64,000 nt of DNA from positions 299,766-363,765 of the forward strand of contig NW_026705925.1 in assembly GCF_029867415.1 (NCBI RefSeq), read 5' to 3'. This DNA is from Vicia villosa (Eukaryota > Streptophyta > Magnoliopsida > Fabales > Fabaceae). A program made the position numbers and the translations under genes. Every line of letters starts with the position of its first letter. Within the stretch, counting starts at the first letter, position 1. Positions 1 through 12,740 of the stretch are shown piece by piece. Under the pieces are notes generated by a model that was not told the origin of the DNA, did no database searches, and was given only the letters and a program-made list of their open reading frames with translations.

Positions 1-2576
1 TTCAAACCCCTAGGATACGTTTTGGCAGCTTAAGAGAACCCTAAAATTTCCTTAAAGTTTCAAGAGAAAGTCAAATTCGGATTCCGAGTTGCAGGCCAAT
101 TCAAGGGGATCTAAGTGCTCAAACACCTTCCTCAAGCATCTCTGAAGCTCTCCAGACATTCTTCAGGTTCGTTCACGCCTAAAATCGCATCCAATGCATC
201 ACGGTTTGCACTCACCTTTCTCCAAGTCGATCCCATAATTGCATGCATTTTTATTGAGTTTTAATTATGTATTTGTGATTGTATGAACATAGTGAATGTT
301 TCTGGATAGTTTGGTTAAGTTTGGATGCAGGTACGAGAATCCATCATTGATGGACCCTTAAGCTTCGAATTGGGGCATTTGGCTTAAGGCAAAATTAGGG
401 CGTAATAAGGGTACCATTGTGTTCAGAAGATTGAACACAGTCGGTCCATGGTCTTAGTTTGCATTTATATGTCGTATACTATGATGTTTGATGTGCAGGT
501 TTTGTAGCTACGGAAAAAACCGTAGGTATTGGTTTTAGCAACGGTTCCGCTATAGGTATAGCCTAAGGCGACGGTTGCGTTGAAGAAGATGAAGCGTGGC
601 AGCTTCTCATTGGCTGGTTCAAACACAAAAAAGGCGCGCGTTGGAGGCAAGGCTCGTGGGATCCGGTACATCAAGATCCATGCGTATCATGTGCCCTTAA
701 TCCATCACAGCTGTCAGATCCATCTCCAGAAGCATCCAACGCCTACAGGAGCGCAGACTCACCATGGTCTCTCATGAGCGTGCCACACTGGATCCAGCTA
801 AGTTTTTTTCTAAATTTTTTTATTTTAATTACATAATCTATTTTTTTTCTTTTTATTTTGGTTGTTTATTTTAAAACTCTTTTAAAAAAATTTCTTTTTT
901 ATATAAAACTTGATTTATTTTAATTTCTTCTCTAATTTCTCTTTTTTCTAAAAAACATAACAGATAATAAAAATATATTTATTTGTTTTAATTATTATTA
1001 AATAATTTTATTCTAATTGTTTCAAGTTAATTTAAAATTGTTTAAATTATTCATTTAATTATAAATTTTCAGTCATTGATAAAAAATAAACATTAGGATT
1101 AGATATTTAATCGAAACCTGATTTTCACCGATTTAATTAATTAGGTTGAAAAACCAATAATTAATTAAATTAATTTTATTTATTCTATTAATCATATTAA
1201 TTCGTACCCTAATCAGGGTTTACAAAGATCGCGCGTACACTGAAAATTTGTCTCTTTTTCTTTGTGTAGCTTCAGGGTTTGCACCAGGGTTTCCTCCGAC
1301 TACGAACCATATCAGATCAAAGCTAAGTCCCTGATTCTATTTCTTTTTACATTTATTTTTGCCTTTTCTTTTTGCCTTTAATTTAATTTAATTATTTTTG
1401 CCTTGTAATTTAATTATTTATTTTTGCCTAGTTTTAAATTAGGGTTTTGTATTCAGTTGCCAATGAATTAGCCATACACTCACTATTTTCTGTTTATTTT
1501 TTCCTTTTTCAATTTTCAGGGTTAGCCAACCGTCAGAGCTCGATTAGTCGGTAACCCTAAAACCTAATTCATTCTTCATTCTTGTTTTAAATTATTACTT
1601 ATGCCAAACCCTATTGGGGTTTAAATTTATTATTTTTTTGCCTCCCCCATCCCCATGGTTTATTCTGTATCTGCTCCGAGTTTGTATTGTTTGGCCTTGA
1701 AGGCACTTAAACTCTGATATATTATATTATTACTGCGTGGTTAGTAACTTAGGGAGTGGCAACCCTGAATTGAATAAGAATCACTTAATTACAAGATAAA
1801 TTATAACTGAATCAGATCACGTGATTGTTGCACCCACACACCTTTTATGGTACCCTTCTTGTTGCCTGTTGCTTGTTGCCTGTTGCCTGTTGCCTTGTGT
1901 TTTTTTGCAGAATAGCCATGTCCCTCGAATACGAGGATACCTCAGCAATGTTTCCCTCAGTTCATTCAAAGGTCATAAGTCCCTAATGATGCTGCCTCCG
2001 ATTCACCAAATATGACCTCGTCCCTCGAAGTTGCCTACGAAGTGCTGAGGTATCCTATGGTTGCCTAACAAAGATGGCTATTCCGATCCTTCCCTTAGAC
2101 TACCTGCCCCTTTATGGCATGGGACAGTCTTGTGGCGAACAATAATTCGACGACCCTTCAACCTCCAAATCAAAGGACTTTCTTGCCCTCCTATGGCAGG
2201 GATAGCCCTGAAAGGCTAAAAAGAACATTTTTCATCTAGCTAGGTAATTGATCCTAATTGCCTTGCTCTGGCTTAAATCTTTTTCTACCCTTTTCTCAAA
2301 AACTTTCAAAAAGCTACGCTTATTTACAAGCTAAAGTCTTATTTCTTTTCTACACTTTTTCTTTCAAAAGAGCAAAGCAATTAAGAGCCCATGGAAAACC
2401 ATGGATGCAAAGGGTGCCTTACACCTTCCCTTTGCATAAATTACCCCCCGAACTCAGTTTTTATTTAAAAGGTTTTTCCTGTTCTTTTAGCCTTTCTGAT
2501 ATTTGGATAAAATAAAAGTCGGTGGCGACTCTTGCTTAACCGCGACATTTCGATAAAAAGTCAGTTCACTGTATTA
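1..2576 (+). mobile_element. Ogre/Tat-like Ty3/gypsy LTR, 3' portion
   Basis: The stretch is, in reverse complement, closely similar to 60425 onward. The shared parts are the terminal TGTAATAC motif, a module around AGAGTCGCCACCGACTTTTA, a GAGTTCGGGGGTAA-like block, the CCATGGTT..CCATGGGCTC block and the GAGGATACC..GGCAACTTCGAGGGAC blocks. Read on the plus strand it ends in TATTACA at 2576, so the element is transcribed rightward and continues left of the window. No primer-binding site follows 2576; copia RT sequence follows directly. It is therefore the end of a 3' LTR or of a solo LTR. Short ORFs inside (around 465-777 and 1821-2515) look like chance frames. Family assignment rests on overall recognition, not on coding domains. 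Confidence 0.75.
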
Positions 2577-3800
2577 CAACTAAACATGATGTCGGGACGA
2601 GAAGCGGTAAGGTAAAGAAGGGAACCGATCATACCTCTATACCTTCTTACAACAACCGGCTTACCATGTTCATCCCGATCAAGGTTTATAGCGGTAGGCA
2701 TTGGTGTGTCTATGACTATTGATTTTGCCATGTCGAAGCGCTTTAGAAGTTCTTGACAATACTTGGTTTGGCTTAGAAAAGTTCCTTCCATGAGTTACTT
2801 GATTTGAAGTCCAAGGAAGTAATTTAGTTCGCCCATCATACTCATTTCGAATTCTCCCTGCATAAGCTTAGAAAATTCCTTGACTAAAGTCATATTAGTA
2901 GACTCAAAAATAATATCATCTACATATACTTGAACTAATATAAAGTGTTTATTGTGTCTCTTAATGAATAGAGTTGTGTCTACTTTTCCTCTTGAAAAAC
3001 CTTGATTAATCAAAAAATTGCTCAGTCGCTCGTACCAAGCTCTAGGAGCTTGTTTAAGACCGTACAAGGCTCACTTAAGCTTATAGACATGGTCAGGATA
3101 ATCAAAGTTTTCAAAACCGGGAGGTTGAGAGACATACACTTCTTCATTAATATGACCATTAAAAAGGCACTCTTAACATCCATTTGATATAGTTTAAAAT
3201 CTTGTGAGCATGCATAAGCTATCAACAAGCGTATAGCTTCGAGTCGGGCGACTGGAGCGTAAGTCTCCTCATAGTTGATCCCTTCCTCTTGGCTATACCC
3301 TTGAGCAATAAGACGGGCCTTGTTGCGAGTTATAATTCCGTTTTCGTCTAGTTTGTTCCTAAACACCCATTTGATGCTAATTACTCGATGGTCTCGCAGA
3401 GGAGGGGACAAGATCCCAAACCTCATTTCTCTTAAATTGGTTTCGCTTCTCTTGCATAGCTAAGTACCAATGTTCATCGACTAAGGCATCTTTGGAGTTG
3501 TTAGGCTCAATTTGAGAGACGAAAGCATAATAATAGCAGAAGTTACTTATCTTTGACCGTGTTGTTGCCCCTTTTGAAATGTCTCCTAGAATATTTTCCA
3601 TAGGATGATCCTTTGATGATTTCCATTCAAGAGGTAGATCACTTTTATCACTTAGGTGATCTTCCACTTTCTTTTCGGGTGCTTGATCCAATTCTTCCTC
3701 AACTTTCTCTGGTAAGAGGCAATATTTTTCTTCATCTAGTTTAGCCTCAGGATCTTTTAGAATATTCTCGGAGGAGATACCTGCACCATCAATCACAATA
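2577..3800 (-). pseudogene. copia reverse transcriptase, broken
   Basis: This encodes the RT of the SIRE/Maximus-like element in several minus-strand frames. From the N-terminal side there is an acidic linker (3377-3796), then the RT core (3022-3426) with the [31 protein letters not shown] block. The [14 protein letters not shown] and YVDDIIF motifs follow at 2795-3067. The C-terminal RT block is at 2577-2791, with LKRFDMAKS and RYRGMIGSLLYLTASRPDI. At least two frame changes separate these pieces. The reading stops at DIMFS, exactly where the Ogre-like LTR begins; RNase H would normally follow. RT copies the element RNA in cytoplasmic particles. This copy cannot do so because it is fragmented and truncated. 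Confidence 0.85.
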
Positions 3801-3968
3801 CCTTTTCCGACGGATTTCGGATAAGACTCATCAAAAGAGACATGTACGAATTCTTCAACAATATGTAACCTCTTATTGTATACCCTATATGCTTTACTAG
3901 ACTGATCGTATCCTAGGAAGATACCCTCGTCCGCTTTTACATCAAATTTACCAAGATTTTCTTTTCCA

Positions 3969-5050
3969 TTATTTAGAACAAAACATTTGCATCCGAAAAA
4001 TGTGGAAGTGTGAGATGTTTGGCTTCCTACCCTTTAAAAGCTCATATGGGGTTTTGTTTAGAATAGGACGGATTAGAACCCTATTCAAAACATAACACGC
4101 CGTATTTATAACGTCGGCCCAAAAATATTTAGGAAGCCCATGTTCATTAATCATAGTTCTTCCGAGTTCTTCCAAAACACGGTTTTTACATTCCACCACT
4201 CCATTTTGTTGTGGAGTGCGAGATGCGGAAAAATTATGATTAATCCCATGTTTCTCACAGAACATTTCAAAGAGGTGATTTTCGAATTACCTTCATGATC
4301 GCTTCAGATAGTGACAATGTTAGTGTTCAGCTTATTTTGAGACATCTTGGCAAATTTTTCAAATGGGGAGAAGGAGTCGCTTTTGCTTGCTAGAAAAATC
4401 GTCCAACAAAACCTAGAGAAATCATCGGCTATGACGAACCCATAATAGTTTCCACCTATACTTTTTATTCTAGATGGTCCAAAGAGGTCCATATGAAGAA
4501 GTTCAAGGGGTATCGATGTGGAAACAATATTTTTTTATTTAAACGAGATCCTTGTTTGCTTCCCCATTTGGCAAGCATCACATAAGTGATCTTTGGAAAA
4601 TTTTATTTTGGGTAGTCCAACAACTAAGTCTTTTGAAACGATTTTATTTAGCAAATCAATATTGACGTGCGCTAAACGTCTATGCCAAAGCCATGAATCT
4701 TCACTCATAGTGGCAAGACATTTAGCCTCGATCATGGATACTTCATTTAGGTCGAGGATGTATACATTGCTTACCTTCAAGCCATTAAACACATCATCCT
4801 TCTTATCATTATTTCTAATGGTGCAACTTTCTTTTGAAAAAGACAGTGAGTATCCTTTGTCGCACAATTGACTAATGCTAATAAGATTGTGTTTAAGACC
4901 CTTAACTAGAAGGGCGTCTGAGATAGTAGTAGAAGAGGGATTACCTACACTACCTTTGTCGAGTATTGCTCCCTTGTTGTTATCACCATATGTCACGAAT
5001 CCTTTCTTATTAGCCACGAAGTCATATATTAAGGACGAGTCACCCGTCAT
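3969..5050 (-). pseudogene. copia integrase with protease/pre-integrase region, broken
   Basis: Three minus-strand pieces make up this region. 4535-5050 carries the protease to GAG-pre-integrase part, with LWHRRLAHVNIDLLNKIV and a CDACQMGK zinc-binding half. 4304-4492 carries the start of the integrase core (MDLFGPSR, a D-containing block, and ADDFSRFCW). 3969-4265 carries the rest of the core, including SRTPQQNGVVE with the catalytic Glu and FWADVINTACYVLNR. Frame breaks lie near 4270-4300 and 4490-4535. The order matches Ty1/copia, in which integrase precedes RT. The protease aspartate motif is degraded: the reading gives SLIYDFVANKKGF where a D-S-G motif is usual. Confidence 0.8.
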
Positions 5051-5118
5051 ATGTCTTCAGCACCCGCTATTGAGAAACCATCTTCTCTCGGAGGACTCAA
5101 GACATTCCACCTATAATA

Positions 5119-6621
5119 TCAAACAAGAGAAATAGGTACCCAATTTTCATTGGGTCCTTGTGTGTGAGTGAAACAAGGGTTGCTCTTGGGGAACCATTTG
5201 AAGATGCCTTTAGGAACCAAGAATCTCCTAAAATGACATTTCCTAATAGTATGGCCCATTTCGCAACAATATAAACAAGCCAAGCTTGTATGATCATTAC
5301 ATTGGCTTGATTGATCTTTCATCACATATGTGTATTTTTGATAAGGATTAATCATACTATTTCTAAGATGTGATTTATCAATAGCAAATGTAACTTTGGG
5401 TTGTGAGGCTTTGTCTAATTTGGTTTTGAGAGTACTAGCCTCTCTTTTCCAAATGTGACAAGACTCACATCCTCCCCATTTAAACCAAAATTCCTTGTCA
5501 TTTTCGATCTTGCCTTTGATAGCCTCTATCATAGAATCCTTAAGGGTTTCTAATTCCTTATTGGAATCAGAAACCTTTTTCTCAAGGTATGAAAAAAATT
5601 TCTTATTTGAAGCCAAGCGTTTGAAAGCTTCCTTGGCTTCTTGATGTAGAATATCAAAGGCTTTTTATAATTCAGAATAAGACATTTTATCAATGTTGTT
5701 GTATTTGAGGTGACTTACATTCTTTTTCTTCTTTTGGTGTGCCATAAGACATAGATTGATCGTCTCCTCTTCATCACTAGAATCTTCTTTGCTAGAAGAA
5801 TCACTATCACTTTCCCAAGCAATGTATGCCCTTCTTGCTTTTGTTGATTTCTTTTGGAACTTATTCTTTGCTTTGTCTTTCTTGAGTGATGAACATTCTG
5901 ACTTGTAGTGACCGGGCTTACCATAGTTGTAACATGATCCTTTTGACTTGGATTTATTACTATCATCTTGTTAGTTAGGTTAAGCTTGACGTCTATAGTC
6001 GACGAGGTTGTTGTCCGAGTGTTTGATTTCATTCTTACGAAGATACCTATTGTACTTTCTCACAAACAAACCCATATCTTCATCCGGACTTTCACCTTCA
6101 TCACTAGAATCACTTTCACACGAATCCTTGGTGGATGACTTTGAGCTTGAAGCCTTTAACGCGATTGACTTCTTTTTCGTGTCTTTTGACTTCTCTTTCT
6201 TTTCTTTCTTTTCATGTATATTTAAATTCATGAGATCTAGCTCACATTCTTTAAGCTTTCCAAATAGAACCGTAAGATCCAATGTAGTAAGATAATTGGC
6301 TTCTTTAATTGCCGTGAGTTTCGGTTGTCATTCCCTGCTAAGACATCTCAAAACTATATTAGTAGCAACAACATTGGGAGTAATATGTCCTAGAGTATGT
6401 AAGCGATTGATAATATGAGAAAATCTCTTTTGAATTTCCGTAATGGTTTCCCCTTGCTTCATGTGAAAGAGATCAAACTCTTGCGTTAAGGTATTGATTC
6501 TAGCTAGTTTGACATCATTAGTTCCCTCATCAGCAATTTGTAACGCGTCCCACATTGCCTTAGCCATTTCGCAATGTGACACTTGAAAGTACTCATCAAC
6601 CCCTAGGGAAGCAATAATCAT
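5119..6621 (-). pseudogene. copia gag, broken
   Basis: These are the gag pieces of the same element. 6328-6621 holds the UBN2-like gag core (MAKAMWDALQIADEGT and FDLFHMKQGETITEI). 5980-6282 holds the ELDLMNLN segment and a Ser/Asp-rich basic linker. 5119-5616 holds a coiled-coil-like stretch and a CCHC knuckle, CLYCCEMGHTIRKC. Gag normally coats the element RNA in virus-like particles. At least three frame changes, plus stops near 5640-5720 and 5970, break the reading. The region up to about 6870 continues the N-terminus in degraded form. The domain order and the SIRE-type sequence fit the pol pieces at 2577-5050. Confidence 0.75.
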
Positions 6622-6906
6622 GTTTCTAGCTTTCCAATCATAGGCATAATTCTTTTCATCTTTTTCATCTCATTGTGCTTTCGGTTTTGATCTGGTAACG
6701 CCAGCCTCATTGGTTATGGTTATTGCCATAGGACCTTCGAGGATGACCTTCAATATCTTTCTATCAATGGAGTTGATATGTACACGCATACAATCTTTCC
6801 AATAACTATAGTTTTAACCGGTGAAAACGGGCGCTCTATTGTACGCCCCTTTTGGATTGTTCTCCATTTTCTAAGAAGTTATATTCGAAGCACTAGATAA
6901 ACTGGT

Positions 6907-6919
6907 GCTCGTGATACCA
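6907..6919 (-). other. primer-binding site of the copia element
   Basis: The minus strand reads TGGTATCACGAGC, two bases after the LTR end CTAACA. It complements the 3' end of plant initiator methionine tRNA with one mismatch (C for A/G in the middle). This fixes the element orientation and the LTR boundary. Confidence 0.8.
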
Positions 6920-6921
6920 CT

Positions 6922-8524
6922 TGTTAGACGATGTGACAGATCTAGAAGGGGGTTGAATATATCCCACGTTTCCTTTTCGCGTTTTTAAAGAGTTTAATGC
7001 GAAAGCTACCCGGATTTACGAAATCGTCTAAAAACGACCCTTTATTGGAAGGACCGGATATGAAAAAACCAACGTGATGAAAAAGTGAACTAACACGATG
7101 TATTATCAGTTGACTTATTAGTGTTACTTTGAAATATTACTTCCAATGCTTTATAAACAAATAACAACAATAATTTGTGTGTGAGTGATCTTATCAAACA
7201 CTTGGTGTGCAGTAATTACCAAGCTCTAACGGTTCACACAAACATAAAGTAAGCCAAACAAAAGTAAAAAGCGATAAAGTAAAAGAGACACACGATTTGT
7301 TTAGGTAGTTCCCCTTGTCGTCCTCGCGTAGGGTACGTCTGTCCCTAATTCTAAACTCAGAATTAGGATATTCCATATTGAATGCAAAATGTTTACAAGA
7401 GAAGAAAATGTTACCAATTACCAACTACAAAAGTGCAGAAATATTGAAACAATGTTCTTCTCTTCCCTTGATTCAAGATGAACCAAGTGTGTCACAGATC
7501 TTTGATAAACTTCTGGTTGTAGCTACCTTATTGAGAACCCAATGTTTCTCAAACCCTCTACTCAGCTGATTTAATCCCAAGATCGTGACCCCGATTCTTC
7601 CTCCTCTATTCTCCGATTGTTGCTACCTTGTTGAGTGAACCCATGATTCCTCATTCCCTTAAGCACGGTTGAATACTGATGAAGCGAAGAATCGTCAAAA
7701 ACCCCCCCAAATCCCAATGATCTTGGAGGACAAAACCCTCAGATTTTATTCAAGAAAAACCCACAATCTCTTAACTCGAACAAGAACTGAATCTACCGTC
7801 GAACGTTATTAACACACGCTCCTCACCTTGATTGACAAAAATTATTTTGTGTAATTGTCGATCGATGAGCGAGACGTTGAAGATTATAAGAGCTTTACGT
7901 CTATCTTTCACTTTTCTTGTTATTCTATAATGAAATAACCAATGAATAATTTATATGTCATGTGGAGCCAAAGCAAAAAGAAAACAGCAAAAATCAGCTT
8001 TTCACAGCGACAGGTCGACCTGAGCAACTGAGAGGGTCGACGTGTGTAAACCCGTGGCCCCAGTAGAGAAAGAAAAACAAGTTATGCATCGACCTAAGCT
8101 TTTCATGCGTCGACCTGAGAATGTCATGAGTCGACCTATAGGTCGACCTGATCATACCCGTGGCTCACTTAAAATTCCTTGCGTCGACCCAAACAGGGTC
8201 ATGCGTCGACGCATGCTGTCCCAACATGGATTCCAAGATGAGTCGACCTGAGGGTCGACCTGAACAAACTCGTGGCTTTCCCTAAGTTTCATCCATCGAC
8301 CTGAAGTATCTATAGGTCGACCTGAATAATCTAAATCTCCAAAAATGCCATTTCTTTGACATGTGGGTCGACCTGAGCACTGTGTAGGTCGACCTGTACC
8401 TCTTAAACAACCAAAAATGCCAATTTTGAGATTCTTCAAGCTTCCTACTTTGTCTTGTTGGTTTGAGACACATCCATACTTGAATTGTAAGTTTTGACAT
8501 CATTGAAAACACATCTTTGCCCTC
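6922..8524 (-). repeat. copia 5' LTR, interrupted 8 bp from its outer end
   Basis: The LTR is bounded by TGTTAGAC on the plus strand (minus-strand end GTCTAACA) next to the primer site. Its outer end reads TGTGAGGGCAAAGATG on the minus strand once the nested element and one CCCTC copy are removed. Its outer half (8011-8400) is an array of GTCGAC-centred motifs. Small plus-strand ORFs at 7315-7569 and 8042-8251 and minus-strand ones at 8152-8569 are not credible genes. Confidence 0.75.
8011..8400. repeat. GTCGAC palindrome array inside the copia LTR
   Basis: About a dozen copies of GGTCGACCTGA-like or GCGTCGACC-like motifs occur in about 390 bp. Some are paired back to back as CTATAGGTCGACCTG or GAGGGTCGACCTG. 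Spacing is irregular, so it is not a classic tandem repeat. Confidence 0.85.
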
Positions 8525-10242
8525 TGTAATACGGTAGGAGAAATGACTTTTAAAATGTGCGGATAGCAAGAGTCGCCACCGACTTTTATTTTATCCAATA
8601 TATAGAAAGGCTAAAAGAATAGAAAAAAAACCTTTTTAAAAGACTTTGAGTTCGGGGGGTAAGTTATATAAAGGAAAGGTGTAAGCACCCTTTGTATCCA
8701 TGGTTATCCATGGGCTCTTAATTGCTTAGCTCACTTTATTTTCAAAATATTTGAAGTGTAGTGTGTGAATAGGAAAAGAGTTTGTTAAGGACTTTAGCTT
8801 GTAAATAAGCGTAGCCTTGTTTTTGAAAGTATTTAAAAATAAGTGGAAAAAAGAGTTTTGAATTTGAAAAGAGTAAGCAATCAGGAGCACGTACCCTAAG
8901 TTAGAAAAATTGTTCTTTTAGCTTTTCAGTTTGAAAAGGCTATCCATACCATGAGAGGGTAGGAAGTCCTTTCATTGAATGTAAAAAGGGTCATCGGAAT
9001 TATCGTTCGCCATAAGACTGCCCCTACCATATAAAGGGTAGGTAGTCTTTAGGGAAGGATAGAAAAGTCATTTAGGCAACAGGCGAGGATACCTTAGCAA
9101 TTGGGACAATCATCATTTACCGAGGCAACTTCGAGGAACAAGATCATTTACTGTTAAGGCAACTTCGAAGGGACTATGATCTTATGATGATGAACTGAGA
9201 GTAACATTTGTTTTGCTTAGGTATCCTCGGAATCGAGGAACTTGACTATTTTAGAATCGTAAGTAAAAAGGCATCAGACAGCATAAGAAGGGTTACCCTA
9301 AATGTGTGTGTGGCACAATCATGTGGTTAAATTCAGATATTTATCTTGTAGATAAGTGGGCTAATTCATTTTAACAAGGCTTGCACTCCCTAAGATTACT
9401 AACCACGCAATTAAAATAAAGGCAGAATTAAAAGTTCCTATGCTATTACAATAAACACCTGTAGGACAGAAAAATAAAGGCAGGAAATAAAACCTACAAC
9501 TATTACAAGAAAACTTTTTGCGACCTATACATATTTTTAATATTTAAAAGACAGAAAATTAAATAATTGAAATAAAGGCAGATAATAAAATAAAAAGGTA
9601 GAAATAAAAGGCAAAATTAAAAGGGGCAAAATATTAAACAGAAGGCATTCGACAATCACAGAGTATGGGGTGAGGAAAGAATTCGCGCATAAAAAACCTC
9701 AACAATTATAAGGTAACAGATCAAAAATTAAAAGGGTTAGGGAAAACAATGATTAATAGTCATGATGAAAAATAGTTAGCCAAAAAATAAAATCAGGGTT
9801 AGAAAACTTAAAAATAAATTAGCCTAAAAATCCTAATTTGATTAAATTAACCTAAGTCTAAAAATGTTATTGTTGAATTAACCTAAATTTAAAAAATTAA
9901 TTATTTAAACCTAAAAATAAATATTACTCTAAATTATTAATTTAAATTAAAAAAACAAATTAATTTTATAAAAAAAGATTTTAGAGTGATTTATGAAAAT
10001 AACATGAATTTTATGGTATGAGAAAAAAATTAAGGTTTTAGTGAAAATTTAAATAATAAAATAATAAACCAATAATTAAAAAATGAATTAAAGAAAAACC
10101 AGGATTTGATCTGATATGGTGTGGCTGGAGGTCCATGGGATGCCAATGGGATTTTCGAAGAGGCAAAAGTTTTATGCCCTAACAATGGTAAACTCATATT
10201 CCTGCACTGCTCCTCTTTAGCCAAAGGAAGTACCTGCAAAAA

Positions 10243-10385
10243 TAGGATAATAATAAGAATAAGAATAATAATAATAATAGTAATAATAATATAATAAAAA
10301 TAATAATAGTATAATAATAATAATAACAATAATATAATAATAATAGAAACAATTAACAAAAATATTACTAATAATAATTATAATA
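10243..10385. repeat. imperfect AAT/ATA microsatellite in the left LTR
   Basis: Runs of AATAAT with ATAATA interruptions. The low-complexity poly-Ile/Tyr reading on the minus strand (10030-10359) comes from this repeat and is not a gene. The matching stretch in the other LTR is at 18891-19035 and differs in repeat number. Confidence 0.85.
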
Positions 10386-11583
10386 AAAAAGGTTAGTAAT
10401 GAAATAGTTATAATAATAAAAAAATAAAAAAAATAAAAAAATTATGAAAAGGGTTTGGCCTCACATAATCTACAATTTCACTAAGAAATAAAGAAAGGTT
10501 CAGAAAGTTACATCATGGCTAAAAGGGTAAAAATCTCCAAGGGTTTAAAAAAAATTATGATTGTAAAAACATAAATTTAAACTAAAATGTAGCAACAATG
10601 GCCAAAACAATGATTTTTAAAAAACAGGCCTCAAGTATCGTCATTGGCCAAAAATATTGTAATTCTAGACAAAGTATTTGAAAGAGGTTTTTAAAAAGGG
10701 TTGAAAGAAAGTGTTTCAAACATAAAGAAGAGGTCAAAAAACATAGTAATTTTTATAAAAGGTGGCCTCAAGTATTATCATTGGCCAAAAACCACAAACC
10801 GAAGTCTTCTTGAATATAGTAAAATCTTTTGAAAAAAAGGAAGGCCTCAGGTGTCATCATTGGCCAAAATAAGAGATATTGAAAGCTTTTGAAAAGATAT
10901 AAAAAAAAGTTGAAAAGGTTTGTGACAGGGTTTGTGAAAATTGTTGATGGAGAAAATTTTAGAAAATAGTTGGTTGGGAGAGAATGAGAATTGTTGATAA
11001 TTGTTAGAATGATGGCTAGAAAGCTATTCCCCTTTTCAAAGTGTAGAACCTAGTGCTATTTATACATAAAAATTAGGTTAGTAAAAATATTAAAAGAATC
11101 AATTAATTAATTAATAAATCATAACTCTAATCAAATATAATTTGATTTTGATTTCTAAAATATTTAACTAATTATGTTGATTCTTTCCTAAACTATACAA
11201 TTATGCAATATTAAAAAATATGAACAAAATCTTTGCAAATCTTTTTTTTTTTTAATGATTTTTGGACTAAAATTACAAAAAATAGAGATTTTAATGAAAA
11301 AATAATATTTTAAAAATGTCTAATAAACAAATACGAAAATAATAATTATATGATGAAAAAAATACTATTTTTTATTTTTTTTAATATTTTATGATTTTTG
11401 GTAATTTTTTGACTAAAAAATACATAAAAGTAAAAATAGACTACTTTAAAAAATGCCTTTTTAATTAGTACGAAAATTAAAATTAAAATGATAAATAAAA
11501 TGCAATTTTTGTGATTTTTGAATAAATGGAAATAAAGTTAGAACTAAAATTAAAAAGCAAGTAAAAGGGAAAATGTTAGAAGT

Positions 11584-11648
11584 GGAATTCGAGCCCGATA
11601 CCTCTTGCTCTTGTACCTTTTAACCTCAAATTCTTACCAACTGTGCTA
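11584..11648 (-). other. tRNA-like A-box/B-box module in the left LTR
   Basis: On the minus strand TAGCACAGTTGG (11637-11648) is a perfect tRNA A-box. GGCTCGAATTCC (11584-11595) is a near-perfect B-box with one T-to-C change. The spacing is close to that of a tRNA with a somewhat long variable region. It lies about 60-130 bp inside the LTR 5' end on the sense strand. Matched acceptor-stem halves are not evident, so it is not called a tRNA gene. Confidence 0.55.
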
Positions 11649-11711
11649 TGTCAATTATTCGAAATAAAATAACATTTGTAAATATATGAGGGCAAATTTT
11701 GGAGTATGACA

Positions 11712-11722
11712 ACTGCCCCTGT
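11712..11722 (-). other. polypurine tract of the Ogre-like element
   Basis: The minus strand reads CAGGGGCAGTT directly before the 3' LTR start TGTCATACTCC. It is a G-rich plus-strand primer site, although not purely purine. Confidence 0.65.
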
Positions 11723-11929
11723 TCAATCTTCTTAAACCAGAGGATGTAGATTGGCTTGTGTGCCTGTCGGAATCTGAAGGTGGAAGAGGATTGAACACTA
11801 GAATACCAAGAAATTTGCCCTTGCTGATGCAGGGACTTTTTCCGCATATGGGCTTAAAGATGCCATCCAGGCAAAGTATTGTTGGAGATGGGCTTAAAGA
11901 TGCCACCTGCCTTGATAGGTTGAAAGTCA

Positions 11930-12440
11930 GAATGAGTCTTACGTTAGACTGTATTTGAAAAGATATACTTAGGATAAGTCGTACGTTAGACTGAATCCAC
12001 TGTATTGATAAATGTCAAGGTAAGTCGTACGTTAGGCTGTTCTTTAGGAAGAGTCATACGTTAGACTAGGTCCAATTGCATCGATAGATGTCTGGAATGA
12101 CGTACGTTAGGCTGTAGGATGAGTCGTACGTTAGACCGGATCCAATTTGCATTGATAAATGTCTGGATAAGTAATTCGTACGTTAGGCTGTACTTTAGGA
12201 CGAGTCATACGTTAGACTGGGTCCGATTGCATTGATAAATGTCTGAATAAGCCGTACATTAAGCTGTAGGATAGGTCGTACGTTAGACCAGGTCCCCTAT
12301 GTTGATAGTTGTCAGAATACACCGTACGTCAAGTTGTATCCTAGGATGAGTCGTACGCTAGATTGGATCCTTTGTATTGAGAAGTACCAGAATGAGCCGT
12401 ACGTTAGGCTGTATCTGAGCTCGATGTATTAAGAAGTGTT
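11930..12440. repeat. CGTACG-type degenerate tandem array
   Basis: The array alternates GTCGTACGTTAGACTGGRTCC and CGTACGTTAGGCTGT units separated by TTGATAAATGTCTGGAT-like spacers. The composite period is roughly 80-90 bp, with at least nine CGTACG cores. It lies just inside the 3' LTR on the sense strand, that is, in the element's 3' UTR. Confidence 0.85.
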
Positions 12441-12451
12441 TGTTGGAGATT

Positions 12452-12736
12452 GATCGTGTCAGCACTGTTCGTAGTAACTGAATTAGATCTTGGAAAGATG
12501 ATCGTGTCTACACCGTTCGTAGTAATAGAATTAGATCTTGGAATATTGATCGTGTCAGCACCGTTCGTAGTAACTGAATTAGATCTTGGAAAGATGATCG
12601 TGTCTACACCGTTCGTGATGATAGAATTAGATCTTTGAAGGATGATCGTGTCTACACCATTTGTGATGATAAAATTAGATCTTGGAAAGATGATCGTGTC
12701 TACACCGTTCGTGATGATAGAATTAGATCTTTGAAT
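12452..12736. repeat. 48-bp tandem repeat, six copies
   Basis: Units begin GATCGTGTC at 12452, 12500, 12548, 12596, 12644 and 12692, an exact 48-bp period. Adjacent units alternate in sequence (AGCACCGTTCGTAGTAACTG against TACACCGTTCGTAGTAATAG), implying an older 96-bp higher-order unit. Because 48 is divisible by 3, a 16-residue repeat stays open on the plus strand. That is a by-product, since the element is on the minus strand. Confidence 0.95.
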
Positions 12737-12740
12737 GTCT

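Larger units (their letters stand above)
8525..11711 (-). repeat. 3' LTR of the Ogre-like element
   Basis: It matches 17161-20383 throughout, with scattered substitutions and small indels. The termini are TGTAATACGG (left, plus strand) and GGAGTATGACA (right). It contains an imperfect AAT/ATA-rich microsatellite (10243-10385), three GGCCTCA(A/G)GT..CATTGGCCAAAA repeats (10627-10870) and a tRNA-like module (11584-11648). Confidence 0.9.

Noticed and set aside
465..777. Overlapping short ORFs on both strands
   Set aside because: They lie in an Ogre-like LTR and show no domains or splice context.
10030..10359. 109-codon minus-strand ORF (and its twin at 18738-19007)
   Set aside because: Poly-Ile/Leu/Tyr reading of an AAT/ATA microsatellite inside the LTRs.
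12450..12638. Plus-strand ORF with 16-residue repeats
   Set aside because: The 48-bp repeat is divisible by 3, so a frame stays open by chance; the element is on the minus strand and no start context or domain supports it.
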